This document shows positions 10,590-21,044 of a stretch of DNA of 64,000 nt, in pieces. The stretch spans positions 620,001 to 684,000 of the forward strand of contig NZ_CP049255.1 of the NCBI RefSeq assembly GCF_011047135.1, given 5' to 3'. Source of the stretch: Microbacterium endophyticum. GTDB taxonomy: Bacteria; Actinomycetota; Actinomycetes; Actinomycetales; Microbacteriaceae. A program made the translations under genes and the position numbers. Position 1 is the first letter of the stretch, and each line of letters begins with the position of its first letter. The notes beneath the pieces were generated by a model, which saw only the letters and a list, made by a program, of their open reading frames with translations, searched no databases and was not told the DNA's origin.

Positions 10590-11717
10590 GTGCGCACACG
10601 CATTCTGATCGATCTTCTGGGCTATACCGGAAGACGCGGCGGCACTGAAACGTACGCGCGCGAAATCATCACTCGATTGCCCCAGCTACTTCCCAATGCC
10701 GAGTTCGTTGCGGTGACAGGAAGGGACGGCACCGAGCGCGTGGGTGCGTTCTTTCCAGGACAGGTCGTCACGGTTCCGTGGGTGCGCGCATCAAGCTCGT
10801 TCTGGGCTCTCGGTGAACTCTTCGCACTCGACCGCGTGGCGCGATCGGTAACGGCAAACCTCGTGTGGTCTCCGGCGAATTTCGGGCCGATCCGACGTGG
10901 CGTGCCCCGTGTCACAACAATTCACGATCTGATCTACCGTGAAATCCCAGGAAGCACGCGTGAGCGTCTGTCGCGTGCTGTCACATCGTGGCTGATGACG
11001 CGAGCGGCGCGCTCTTCGGATCAGCTCATAACGATCTCGCAGGCGACCTCTGAAGCCATCCGCCGGTATATGGAGATCGATCCCGATTCCGTGCACGTCG
11101 TCCTGAATGGCAGCACTCTCCCGGAACGTGCACCGGATGTCCACGGCGCAATGCGGCAACTCGGCATCGACACTCGTCGCCCGATCGTTCTCAGCACGGG
11201 CAACCGGATGCCTCATAAAAACTTCGACGGCCTGATCCGAGCCGTAGCGACATTAGCTCCGTCGGAGCGCCCGCTCCTCGTCATACCGGGCAGTCACGGC
11301 AAAGATCCGTTGGCAGATCTGGTCCGATCCCTCGGGCTAGAGCGTGACGTGATCCTGCCAGGCTGGATCACTCATGATCAGCTTGAGGCGCTGTACTCTG
11401 TGTGCGAAATATACATATGCCCTTCGCTCGCCGAGGGGTTTGGCCTGCCGATCGTTGACGCTCTGCGTCGCGGGTGCCGGGTGATCGCTAACGATATTCC
11501 GGTCTTGCGCGAGGTGGGCGGCGATGTCTCCACCTACACGGACGCTCGTGAAGCCGTGACCTTTGGGGCAGAAATCGTCCGCGTTCTCTCGACTCCCGAC
11601 AGCGAGAGCGCACGCTCCCACCGGCGGAGCTGGGGATCGCGCTTCACCTGGGAGCTCTCAGCACAGCAGACAGCGGCGGTTTTGCATGATGTCGTCAACC
11701 GAAAGGCAGCGCGATGA
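10590..11717 (+). CDS. GT4 family glycosyltransferase
   Basis: This GT-B protein has 375 residues and starts with GTG. The N-terminal loop is YTGRRGGTETYAREI. Further on come TIHDLIY, then the donor domain beginning STGNRMPHKNFDGL, and EGFGLPIVDALRRG as the EX7E-type nucleotide-sugar block. MPHKN/GFGLPI enzymes of this kind include mannosyl- and rhamnosyltransferases, but I do not assign a donor. It lies inside an operon, 2 bp after the preceding GT2 gene and overlapping the flippase gene by 4 bp. Confidence 0.9.
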   Translation: MRTRILIDLLGYTGRRGGTETYAREIITRLPQLLPNAEFVAVTGRDGTERVGAFFPGQVVTVPWVRASSSFWALGELFALDRVARSVTANLVWSPANFGPIRRGVPRVTTIHDLIYREIPGSTRERLSRAVTSWLMTRAARSSDQLITISQATSEAIRRYMEIDPDSVHVVLNGSTLPERAPDVHGAMRQLGIDTRRPIVLSTGNRMPHKNFDGLIRAVATLAPSERPLLVIPGSHGKDPLADLVRSLGLERDVILPGWITHDQLEALYSVCEIYICPSLAEGFGLPIVDALRRGCRVIANDIPVLREVGGDVSTYTDAREAVTFGAEIVRVLSTPDSESARSHRRSWGSRFTWELSAQQTAAVLHDVVNRKAAR

Positions 11718-12937
11718 AGGCGATGCTTGCAAGGTTCGCCGGTTTTGGCGCGGTGCCGATGATGTCGGCGGTGGTTCCCTTGCTGGTTCTCCCCATAGCT
11801 TCCCGCATCGACGGTGCAGCGGGATGGGCGGCGATCGGCACGGGGCAGGCGATCGGCAGCTTTGTCGCGATGGTTGCAAGCTATGGGTGGAACGTAAACG
11901 GTGGCGCACGGGTCGCTCAAGCATCCGACGCCGTAATGCAAAAAGAGATCTACGCGCAGAGCTTTTGGTCGCGCATCATCGCGTACGCCGTGGCGGGAAC
12001 AGCTGGTGCGATCCTCGCGGCGGTACTCATCGGTGGGGAGTTCGGAGTGGTGGCTGCTCTCGCAGCTCTCGCCACGGGCGCGACTGGTCTTACTGTCGCT
12101 TGGTACTCGGTCGGTGTCGGTCGCGCACGAGTGGCCCTGTGGTACGAAGCCATTCCTACTGCGGCCTTCACCCTTCTCAGCAGCGTCGCCATGCTCGTCA
12201 CGGGATCGGTTGCAGCGTATCCGACGCTGATGCTCGCTGGAATCGTCGGCGGACTGATTCTCCTCAATCTTCATCTGTACCGCGCCGTTGTGCCACCGCT
12301 TGATCCCATAGCGCTGCGGGCGGCGTTTCGCTCGAACTTCCGCCTTGCTGTCGCTGACGGGATCGGCGGCAGTTATACGACAGCGCCCGTCCCGATCGGA
12401 CAGGCAGTCATCGGCACAACGGCTGCCGCACAGTTGACCTCCGCTGACAAGGTTTACCGAATCGGGGTCACCGCAATCGCTGTCCTCGCAAACAGCCTCC
12501 AAAAGTGGGTGCTGGAGGTATCTTTCGTCGATGGTCGCATGCGACGCCACGTCATCGCATTGACTCTGCATGCCGTGCTGGGTGTCGTGGGGTTTATGGT
12601 GTTGACGTTAGCTGGTGCGCCACTGACGCGGCTGCTTCTCGGCGACGATGTGACACCGCCGGCCGAAGTGTTCCCAGCCTACGGCGTGACGTTCTTCATA
12701 ATTTCGATGACGACACCGCTTATCCGGAACGTACTGGTACCAGCGCACGGCGACCGCATCGTGATGATCGCCATCATCACGTCAGCCATTGTGGGGCTTC
12801 CCGCAATGGTCATCGCGGGGACGACGGCGGGGCTTCTGGGAATCGTGAGCGGCCTCGTGCTCTCTGAGGTCATCGTCTTGACGTTCGTGTCGATCGCGGC
12901 GATTGGTGTACTGCGACGAGAACGAATTCCTCGCTAG
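11714..12937 (+). CDS. Wzx-like polysaccharide flippase (MOP superfamily)
   Basis: This membrane protein of 407 residues has about 12 hydrophobic segments and almost no soluble domains, the size and shape of O-antigen/teichuronate flippases. Its N-terminus has an opening helix with FGAVPMMSAVVPLLVLPIAS, then YGWNVNGGARVAQ, which resembles the NxxG-type loop of Wzx proteins. It would flip undecaprenyl-diphosphate-linked repeat units to the outer face of the membrane. It is translationally coupled to the GT4 gene (ATGA) and is the last gene of that operon, converging on a GT2 gene 12 bp away. The sequence is divergent, so the family call rests mainly on topology and context. Confidence 0.75.
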   Translation: MKAMLARFAGFGAVPMMSAVVPLLVLPIASRIDGAAGWAAIGTGQAIGSFVAMVASYGWNVNGGARVAQASDAVMQKEIYAQSFWSRIIAYAVAGTAGAILAAVLIGGEFGVVAALAALATGATGLTVAWYSVGVGRARVALWYEAIPTAAFTLLSSVAMLVTGSVAAYPTLMLAGIVGGLILLNLHLYRAVVPPLDPIALRAAFRSNFRLAVADGIGGSYTTAPVPIGQAVIGTTAAAQLTSADKVYRIGVTAIAVLANSLQKWVLEVSFVDGRMRRHVIALTLHAVLGVVGFMVLTLAGAPLTRLLLGDDVTPPAEVFPAYGVTFFIISMTTPLIRNVLVPAHGDRIVMIAIITSAIVGLPAMVIAGTTAGLLGIVSGLVLSEVIVLTFVSIAAIGVLRRERIPR

Positions 12938-12949
12938 ATATTTCGAGAC

Positions 12950-13981
12950 TCAGGGGCGCCGGTCAGTTGGCGTAAACCCACGAACTGCGGTTCCTGCAAC
13001 GAACACCGCGGCGTTTCGGATAGGAATGCGGCGTCGCAAGACAGCGCCTACAAGACGCGTTACGGACCGCCAGAACGAACGTCGACGACCATAAAGCACT
13101 TGAAGTCGCTCAAGACGAGTGTCGCCCGCCAGGGGGCGGGATACGAGCGCAACCGTCATCGCCTGCGCCCACCCAGCACTGACTACGTAAGCAGACAAAG
13201 CAATGACTGCCGAGCGACGAAGCCCACCCGCGTGCTGTGCCGCATCTGCGCGAGTCTTCACATTTCGCCAGGACTGCAGCATGGCGAACTCGTTATCAGA
13301 TGTCTCACCAAGAACGTTCTGGTCGTGCTGAACGTAGTCCTGCACGATGTCAGGAATGACAACAGCACCGTCTTGGCAAGAAGCACATACAGCTAGCCAG
13401 TGATCGTGCACCTGAGCGGGCGAGTCGAACTGGGGAAAAGGCAGCGCGAGTTGCAACAGGTCACGTCGAAGTACAGACATGCCGCCGGTAAATTGATTGA
13501 AGATCGGAATGTCGTCAGCGTGAGGCTGCACACGCCCGGTAGTCGCAGCACGCACTTCCCCGCCCGGGTACGTCACGACGCGAGCTTGAGCGCTCACCAT
13601 TGACGCGTACTGCAGATGCGGCAGCATCCTCTCTAACTTCTCTGGCTGCCAATAGTCGTCTTGATCGCTCAGCGCGATCCACTGCGCTGTGTCGGGCACC
13701 GCAGACAGACCCCGCTCGAAGTTGAGGTAGAAACCCACTCGACTTGCCGCGCCGATCACCGTGAAACGTTCATCGTCGCCAACGATAGATCTCAACATCT
13801 CGCGTACGTCTTCTTCGCCGCCGTCAGCGACCACAAGACACGAGAAATCAGACACCGTCTGCGCCTGAATCGAACGAAGCTGGCGTTCGAAGAGTTCCCG
13901 CTGGGGTCGGTATGCCGCTAATACGATGCATCCGAGGGGCGCGGGCACGCGCTGCGATGGTGTGGTGTTTTCTGAAGACAT
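12950..13981 (-). CDS. GT2 glycosyltransferase (rhamnosyltransferase-like)
   Basis: The protein has 343 residues. The GT-A domain opens with IVLAAYRPQRELFERQL and has VVADGGEED. Its metal-binding block is ALSDQDDYWQPEKL, the SDQDDxWxPxKL pattern typical of RgpB-type and other rhamnosyltransferases. A downstream hydrophilic region ends with a weakly hydrophobic, Arg-rich tail that may sit on the membrane. The gene is on the minus strand alone, divergent from the next GT2 gene with a 107-bp gap that must contain both promoters. Rhamnose transfer is plausible given rmlABCD nearby, but it is inferred. Confidence 0.85.
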   Translation of the reverse strand: MSSENTTPSQRVPAPLGCIVLAAYRPQRELFERQLRSIQAQTVSDFSCLVVADGGEEDVREMLRSIVGDDERFTVIGAASRVGFYLNFERGLSAVPDTAQWIALSDQDDYWQPEKLERMLPHLQYASMVSAQARVVTYPGGEVRAATTGRVQPHADDIPIFNQFTGGMSVLRRDLLQLALPFPQFDSPAQVHDHWLAVCASCQDGAVVIPDIVQDYVQHDQNVLGETSDNEFAMLQSWRNVKTRADAAQHAGGLRRSAVIALSAYVVSAGWAQAMTVALVSRPLAGDTRLERLQVLYGRRRSFWRSVTRLVGAVLRRRIPIRNAAVFVAGTAVRGFTPTDRRP

Positions 13982-14088
13982 GTCTGAGTTGAAACCGATG
14001 TGCGAGAAGCCGGTACCGGACCGATCATAAGCCGCACAACGGCACGAGCACGACTAGACTCGACCGCCGTGCCACTGAGGGAGACTCA

Positions 14089-15102
14089 ATGAATATGGAT
14101 GCCGCGAGTTCGACGCGATTGGACATCGTTGTGCCCGTTCATGGCGGGTGGTCGCATGTCGCCGACTGCCTCGCTGCCCTCGAGACTCAAACGTCTCGCG
14201 CACGCATCATTGTGGTCGATGATCTCTCACCCGATGACACACTGGCTCGAATTCGTGAAAGGTTTCCGCAGTTCACGATTATTGCTAACGCAACAAATCT
14301 CGGATTTGCTGCCACCTGCAACGTGGGCATGCGCTCCGGCAGCTCGGAATTTGTCTTGCTGCTCAATAGCGATGTCGTCGCGGTACCGAGCATGGTTGAT
14401 CAAATTCTCGACAGTTTCGACTCGGCGGCAGAAGATTCACTCGGCAGCGTCGCCTCCGTGCTCCTCGCACCCGACGGCACGATCGATTCGTTCGGGATAA
14501 CTGCGGACGTGACGGGCGCAGGCTTCGTGAGATTCCATGGAAGTCAGGTTCACGATATCCACGCACACGTGCCCCCCGTGCTCGGCCCGTACGGCGCGGC
14601 GGCCGCCTACCGGCGCGCGGCACTCGAAGATGTCGGCCTCTTAGACGAGAACATTTTCATGTACGGCGAAGAACTTGAGCTCGCCCTTCGACTTCGCACG
14701 GGTGGCTGGGGCGCGCTCGCTGTGCCTTTCATCGCTGGCACCCACATAGGCGGCGCTTCTGCTGGCACTGAGTCGGAGCGCCAGCGGTATCTTTCCGGTT
14801 TTGGGCGCGGATACTTGCTACGGGTTTACGGCGTGCTGCAAGGAAGGCACGCCGCACGCGCGATCGTCACCGAGGCAATCGTTACCGGTGCCCGGCTGGT
14901 CCTTCGGCGTGATCTTGCCTCACTCAAAGGGCGATTGAGCGGGTGGAGGAAGGGTTATCGGGTACCTCGACGCGCGCTCCCCACGTCAGGCTTGGACACA
15001 AACATTGGGTTCCGCCTCTCGTTGAAGATGCGCTCGCCCGACTATTGGAAGAGCCTGGCTAAGCAAGGTGCTCAGGCCCCACGGGGCCGCATGAAAGAAT
15101 GA
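14089..15102 (+). CDS. GT2 glycosyltransferase, WbbL-like (probable rhamnosyltransferase)
   Basis: The protein has 337 residues. Successive motifs match the WbbL family: [41 protein letters not shown] (DxD equivalent) and a late acidic block [17 protein letters not shown]. WbbL enzymes add rhamnose from dTDP-rhamnose to lipid-linked GlcNAc or to the growing glycan. GAGGGAG (14077-14083) supports ATG 14089. rmlA starts 4 bp after the stop, so the enzyme sits in one operon with the genes that make its presumed donor. Confidence 0.88.
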   Translation: MNMDAASSTRLDIVVPVHGGWSHVADCLAALETQTSRARIIVVDDLSPDDTLARIRERFPQFTIIANATNLGFAATCNVGMRSGSSEFVLLLNSDVVAVPSMVDQILDSFDSAAEDSLGSVASVLLAPDGTIDSFGITADVTGAGFVRFHGSQVHDIHAHVPPVLGPYGAAAAYRRAALEDVGLLDENIFMYGEELELALRLRTGGWGALAVPFIAGTHIGGASAGTESERQRYLSGFGRGYLLRVYGVLQGRHAARAIVTEAIVTGARLVLRRDLASLKGRLSGWRKGYRVPRRALPTSGLDTNIGFRLSLKMRSPDYWKSLAKQGAQAPRGRMKE

Positions 15103-15106
15103 TTCC

Positions 15107-16980
<1,874 letters not shown>

Positions 16981-16985
16981 CGTCG

Positions 16986-18416
16986 ATGGCAACGGAGTTT
17001 GGTAAAGCACTCGCGCGGACCGAAACCACGATCCCCGGGCTGTTCCTCTTCGATCTCCCGGTCCACGGCGACAGTCGCGGGTGGTTCAAAGAGAACTGGC
17101 AGCACGAGAAGATGACTGCGGCAGGCCTAGAAGATTTCGGGCCCGTGCAGAACAACATCTCCTTCAACGACGCGGTCGGCACGACCCGAGGCATCCACGC
17201 GGAACCGTGGGACAAATTCGTCTCCGTCGCCACCGGACGCATCTTCGGCGCGTGGGTCGACCTCCGCGAAGGCGACACCTTCGGCGCCGTGTTCACCACA
17301 GAACTCGACCCCTCAAAAGCAATCTATGTTCCCCGCGGCGTAGGCAACTCCTATCAGACTCTGGAACCCGACACCGCGTACACGTACCTCGTCAACGACC
17401 ACTGGTCGCCCGCCGCGTCGTACTCGTTCCTGAACCTCGCCGACGAGACAGTGGGCATCACCTGGCCCATCCCCCTCGACCAGGTAGAAATCAGCGCGAA
17501 AGATAAAAACCACCCCCGCCTGAGCGACGTCACCCCGATACCCCCGAAAAAAACCCTCATCATCGGGGCGAATGGGCAACTCGGCCGAGCACTCCGAGCC
17601 GAATACGGCGAGAACCCCTCGGTGGAATACACCACCCGCGACACGCTCGACATCACCGCCCCGGGGCTTGCCGCAGCACGCCGGTGGCGGGACTACGACA
17701 CCATCATCAACGCCGCCGCCTACACCGCTGTCGATACCGCAGAAACCCCCGAGGGGCGCACCCACGCGTGGGCCGCGAACGTCACAGGGCTCACCGCCCT
17801 CGCAGAAACCGCGACCCGACACGGCATCACCCTCGTACACGTCTCCAGCGACTACGTCTTCGACGGCACAAAGACCGGTGAATACACCGAAGAAGACCCC
17901 ATCTCCCCCCTCGGCGTCTACGGGCAAACCAAAGCAGCCGGCGACGCGATCGCCCAGACCGTCCCCCGCCACTACATCCTCCGCACAAGCTGGGTTATCG
18001 GCGACGGAAACAACTTCATCAGCACAATGGCTCGCCTCGCCGAAAAAGGCATCGACCCCAAAGTCGTCAACGACCAAGTCGGACGCCTCACCTTCACGAG
18101 CGACATTGCGTCCGCCATCAGCAAATTGTGCGCCTCAGGTGCACCCTACGGAATTTATAACGTGACCGGGGCAGGCACGCCTGGCTCTTGGTACGACATC
18201 GCTCGCGATGTCTATCGCCTGAACGGTCATGACCCTGAGCGCGTGAGCGCCGTTTCAACAGAAGAGTATTTTGCGAACTCGACGGCACCTGTCGCGCAGC
18301 GACCCCGCAATAGCGTGCTGAGCTTGGCCAAAGCGCAGGCGGCCGGTGTCGGAACTGCAGACGCGCACCAAAGCCTCGTCGGTTATCTCGAAAGCGTGCG
18401 ACGGGATGTTTCGTGA
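16986..18416 (+). CDS. rmlCD: Fused dTDP-4-dehydrorhamnose 3,5-epimerase / reductase (RmlC-RmlD)
   Basis: The protein has about 476 residues with two enzymes in one chain. Residues 1 to about 180 are a cupin RmlC domain (DLPVHGDSRGWFKENW, VQNNISFN, TTRGIHAEPWDKFV). Residues about 190-476 are an RmlD reductase with GANGQLGRAL as the NADPH motif, SSDYVFDG, and the YGQTKAAGD Tyr-x3-Lys pair. Together they complete dTDP-L-rhamnose. In the epimerase half the usual GxGHGF block reads RGVGNSYQTL, so the second active-site His of classical RmlC is absent; the first (RGIH) is kept. I recall the same fused form in other actinobacteria such as bifidobacteria. ATG 16986 fits its Shine-Dalgarno spacing better than GTG 16977. 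It overlaps the next gene by 4 bp. Confidence 0.93.
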   Translation: MATEFGKALARTETTIPGLFLFDLPVHGDSRGWFKENWQHEKMTAAGLEDFGPVQNNISFNDAVGTTRGIHAEPWDKFVSVATGRIFGAWVDLREGDTFGAVFTTELDPSKAIYVPRGVGNSYQTLEPDTAYTYLVNDHWSPAASYSFLNLADETVGITWPIPLDQVEISAKDKNHPRLSDVTPIPPKKTLIIGANGQLGRALRAEYGENPSVEYTTRDTLDITAPGLAAARRWRDYDTIINAAAYTAVDTAETPEGRTHAWAANVTGLTALAETATRHGITLVHVSSDYVFDGTKTGEYTEEDPISPLGVYGQTKAAGDAIAQTVPRHYILRTSWVIGDGNNFISTMARLAEKGIDPKVVNDQVGRLTFTSDIASAISKLCASGAPYGIYNVTGAGTPGSWYDIARDVYRLNGHDPERVSAVSTEEYFANSTAPVAQRPRNSVLSLAKAQAAGVGTADAHQSLVGYLESVRRDVS

Positions 18417-19303
18417 CAACCCCACAAGTTGCGATCGTCGTACGCACGAAAGACCGTCCGCATTTTTTGCGACGCGCGATCAACAGCATTCAGTCGCAGT
18501 CGTTCACTGACTGGGAATGTGTAGTCGTCAACGACGGTGGCGATATTAAGCAGGTCGAGCTGGTGCTCGCCTCAGCGGCTACCTCAGATGATCCCCGCAT
18601 TCGCATTCTCAACCACGAGGAATCACGCGGACGGTGGAAGAGCGCAAACGCGGGAGTACTCGGGACGACTGCTCCACTGCTCGTGCTGCACGACGACGAC
18701 GACTCGTGGCATCCTGAGTTCCTCGACCGCGCGACCTCCTACCTCTCGCAGCACACTGAGCGCGACGGTGTCGTTGCGCGGACGGAAATCCTGTGGGAGA
18801 GCCGCGACGGAGATTCGTTCTCGGTCGAACGTCGAGAGATTTTCCAAGGCCACCTCCAAGACCTTCTTCTTACCGACGCACTGCTCTTCAACAGGTTCGT
18901 TCCCATCGGGTTCCTCTACCGCCGTGAGCTGCACGCCGAATTAGGACTCTACGACGACAAGTTGCCTGTCATCGGTGACTGGGCTTTCAATCTGCGAGTA
19001 CTGGCCCGCGGGCCTCTCGAATACCTGTCAGATCAAGCCCTTGCGTACTGGCACCAGCGCAGCGACACGAGCGGTGCCGAAAGCAACAGCGTGACCGGCG
19101 CGGGCCGAGACCACGATCGATTTGATGCGCGTATTCGCGATTCCGAGTTGCGCAAGTACACCGAGAACGAAGGGCTCGGGCTAGTGCTTTACCTGACGAA
19201 GTTCATCGATCAACGCTTCGTCGACGTAGAGGCCGGAATCCGGCACGAGATCGTCGACGCTTCGTTCTGGAATCGCCTCAAACAATGGTTGAAACGACGC
19301 TAA
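18413..19303 (+). CDS. GT2 family glycosyltransferase
   Basis: The protein has 296 residues and starts with GTG inside the rmlCD stop (GTGA). The GT-A domain is complete: AIVVRTKDRPHFLRRAI at the start, VVVNDGGD, and LVLHDDDDSWHPEFL with a run of aspartates as the metal site. LLFNRFVPIGFLYRR and GDWAFNLRVLARG resemble the acceptor and late acidic regions of surface-glycan GT2 enzymes. There is no clear membrane helix. Its place at the end of the rml operon suggests that it uses or extends a rhamnosyl residue, but specificity is not shown by sequence. Confidence 0.87.
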   Translation: MTTPQVAIVVRTKDRPHFLRRAINSIQSQSFTDWECVVVNDGGDIKQVELVLASAATSDDPRIRILNHEESRGRWKSANAGVLGTTAPLLVLHDDDDSWHPEFLDRATSYLSQHTERDGVVARTEILWESRDGDSFSVERREIFQGHLQDLLLTDALLFNRFVPIGFLYRRELHAELGLYDDKLPVIGDWAFNLRVLARGPLEYLSDQALAYWHQRSDTSGAESNSVTGAGRDHDRFDARIRDSELRKYTENEGLGLVLYLTKFIDQRFVDVEAGIRHEIVDASFWNRLKQWLKRR

Positions 19304-19312
19304 CCTTGCCAA

Positions 19313-19326
19313 CTCGCCGCGGCGAG
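19313..19326. terminator. 14-base perfect palindrome in a convergent gap (weak terminator candidate)
   Basis: CTCGCCGCGGCGAG lies in the 31-bp space between the convergent GT2 gene (plus) and the exporter ATPase gene (minus). A fully paired stem would leave no loop and there is no T-run, so it is at best a weak bidirectional terminator. Confidence 0.3.
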
Positions 19327-19334
19327 CAACGCTG

Positions 19335-20093
19335 CTAGCTCTTCAAGAACTCCACGGCTTCGACAGCAGGCCCGTCAAAAATCTTCTTGCCCTTTGAAAT
19401 CACGATCCCACGAGCACACAGCTCTTGAATCATATTCATGTCGTGGCTGACGACAAGCATCGTAATTCCGCTGGCGATGAGCTCTTTGATTTTGGCAGCA
19501 CACTTAGCGCGAAACGGGGCGTCCCCAACTGAGAGCACTTCGTCGACGAGCAAAATGTCAGCGTCGACATGAATGGCAACCGAAAAAGCAAGCCGCATAA
19601 ACATACCTGACGAGTAATGCTTAACCTCCTGATCGATGAATTCACCGATCTCCGAGAAAGCGACGATATCGTCAAATCGCTCATCGATCTCTCGCTTACC
19701 CATTCCGAGGATGGCACCGTTGAGGTAGACGTTCTCTCGGCCCGATAGGTCTGGGTGGAAACCAGCGCCCACTTCGATGAGCCCAGCGATCCGTCCCCGT
19801 GTTAAGACCTTGCCGCCATCGGGTTCAAGTACACCCGAAACCAGTTTCAGTGTCGTTGACTTTCCGGATCCGTTGAGACCCAGAACAGCCACAGCCTCGC
19901 CCTCCCCGACCTGAAAACTGACGTCATCGAGGGCGGTGAAGACATCCGCTTTGACCTTTTTGCCGCGGATCCATCCAATGAACGCTTCTTTGAACGAGTG
20001 AGAGTTTCGTTTAAGGAAAACCTTCGATACTCGGTCGACAACAATTGAGGGATGCGTGACTGTTGCCACGATGGAAGCATTTTTCTTCATCAC
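19335..20093 (-). CDS. ABC transporter ATP-binding protein of polysaccharide exporter (Wzt/TagH type)
   Basis: This protein of 252 residues is the nucleotide-binding half of a glycan exporter. Walker A is GLNGSGKST, the signature is HYSSGMFMRLAFS, and Walker B is ADILLVDEVLSVGD, followed by the switch His in VVSHD. The opening block KVFLKRNSHSFKEAF and the FTALDDVSF stretch are typical of TagH/Wzt. It stops right after the ATPase domain, lacking the C-terminal carbohydrate-binding domain of O9a-type Wzt. This matches the short teichoic-acid or mycobacterial galactan exporter ATPases. It overlaps the permease gene by 4 bp. Confidence 0.92.
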   Translation of the reverse strand: MMKKNASIVATVTHPSIVVDRVSKVFLKRNSHSFKEAFIGWIRGKKVKADVFTALDDVSFQVGEGEAVAVLGLNGSGKSTTLKLVSGVLEPDGGKVLTRGRIAGLIEVGAGFHPDLSGRENVYLNGAILGMGKREIDERFDDIVAFSEIGEFIDQEVKHYSSGMFMRLAFSVAIHVDADILLVDEVLSVGDAPFRAKCAAKIKELIASGITMLVVSHDMNMIQELCARGIVISKGKKIFDGPAVEAVEFLKS

Positions 20094-20950
20094 AGGTCCT
20101 GAGCAAAAGATCGTTCAAAGCGACGGAACGCGAACTGGCCGACCACGAGCATCACGACGGTGATGAACACGGCCACGGCCGAGTAAACCGCAAAATGCGG
20201 AGGCAACCCGTGGCTGTCCGTCGTGGTGGCACCCCAGAACCCTACGTGGAAGAGTTCAACGGCAATCGTTAGCGGGTTACACATAAAGATATGGAACGCC
20301 CAGGACGGCAGCGCAGCCTGCACGAGCGGCCACACGTAAAGCACGGGTGAAGTCCACGTCGAGAACATGCGGATGATCTCGACAAAGTTCTGCGCATCTC
20401 GGAAGCGAACGTTGATGCCCGCGAAGAACAATCCCATGCCAAGCGCAAATGCGACGACAAGAACTGCACCGGCCAGCACGGCAACGAGACCCATAAGCGT
20501 CGGGGTCCACCCGACAGCAAGACACACAGCTAACAGGATGGCGACCTGCGGCAGGAAGTGAATCAGCGCCACGATGATCGATGCGACAGGAAACATCTCG
20601 CGCGGCAGATATATCTTGCGCACGAGCGAGCCATTGTCGACAATCGCCGACGTGGCGTTACCAAAGGCCTCGTTGAAGAGGTTGATTATCACTACGCCCG
20701 AAAAAAGATAGATCGGGAAATTCTGAACGTCGCCGTGCAGCCCGAGGATGATCCCCATGACGAAGTAGTAGACGAGAAACTGTGATGCTGGTTTGACATA
20801 CGACCACGTCCAGCCGAGCACCGAGTTGCGGTATCGAGTTGCAGTGCCTTTTCGAACAAGCAAACGCAGGAGAAACCCGCGGCGGAATACATCGACGAGG
20901 CCGCGACCGCGTCCGGGGACGTCGTAATCGCTGAGATCAAGCAGAGTCAC
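20090..20950 (-). CDS. ABC-2 type permease of polysaccharide exporter (Wzm/TagG type)
   Basis: This membrane protein of 286 residues has about six helices. It opens with a cytoplasmic segment (FRRGFLLRLLVRKGTATRY) and LGWTWSYVKP, the typical amphipathic start of Wzm/TagG permeases, and later has AGINVRFRDAQNFVEI and SPVLYVW. It pairs with the downstream ATPase (ATGA overlap) to export a complete lipid-linked glycan. Because the locus also has a Wzx-like flippase, either two glycans are made or one intermediate is exported by each route. Confidence 0.92.
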   Translation of the reverse strand: MTLLDLSDYDVPGRGRGLVDVFRRGFLLRLLVRKGTATRYRNSVLGWTWSYVKPASQFLVYYFVMGIILGLHGDVQNFPIYLFSGVVIINLFNEAFGNATSAIVDNGSLVRKIYLPREMFPVASIIVALIHFLPQVAILLAVCLAVGWTPTLMGLVAVLAGAVLVVAFALGMGLFFAGINVRFRDAQNFVEIIRMFSTWTSPVLYVWPLVQAALPSWAFHIFMCNPLTIAVELFHVGFWGATTTDSHGLPPHFAVYSAVAVFITVVMLVVGQFAFRRFERSFAQDL

Positions 20951-21044
20951 GGGTGTTCTTGCCTTACGAGTGAAGATTGCACCATGACAGGTGCCGGGGT
21001 CGGCTCATCTTATCCCGCATCAGTCACCGAAGCCTGGGTCCGAC

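Noticed and set aside
11534..12571. 345-codon minus-strand frame opposite the flippase gene
   Set aside because: The predicted protein is Arg/Ser/His/Cys-rich with no hydrophobic core or motif, while the opposite strand encodes a multi-helix protein.
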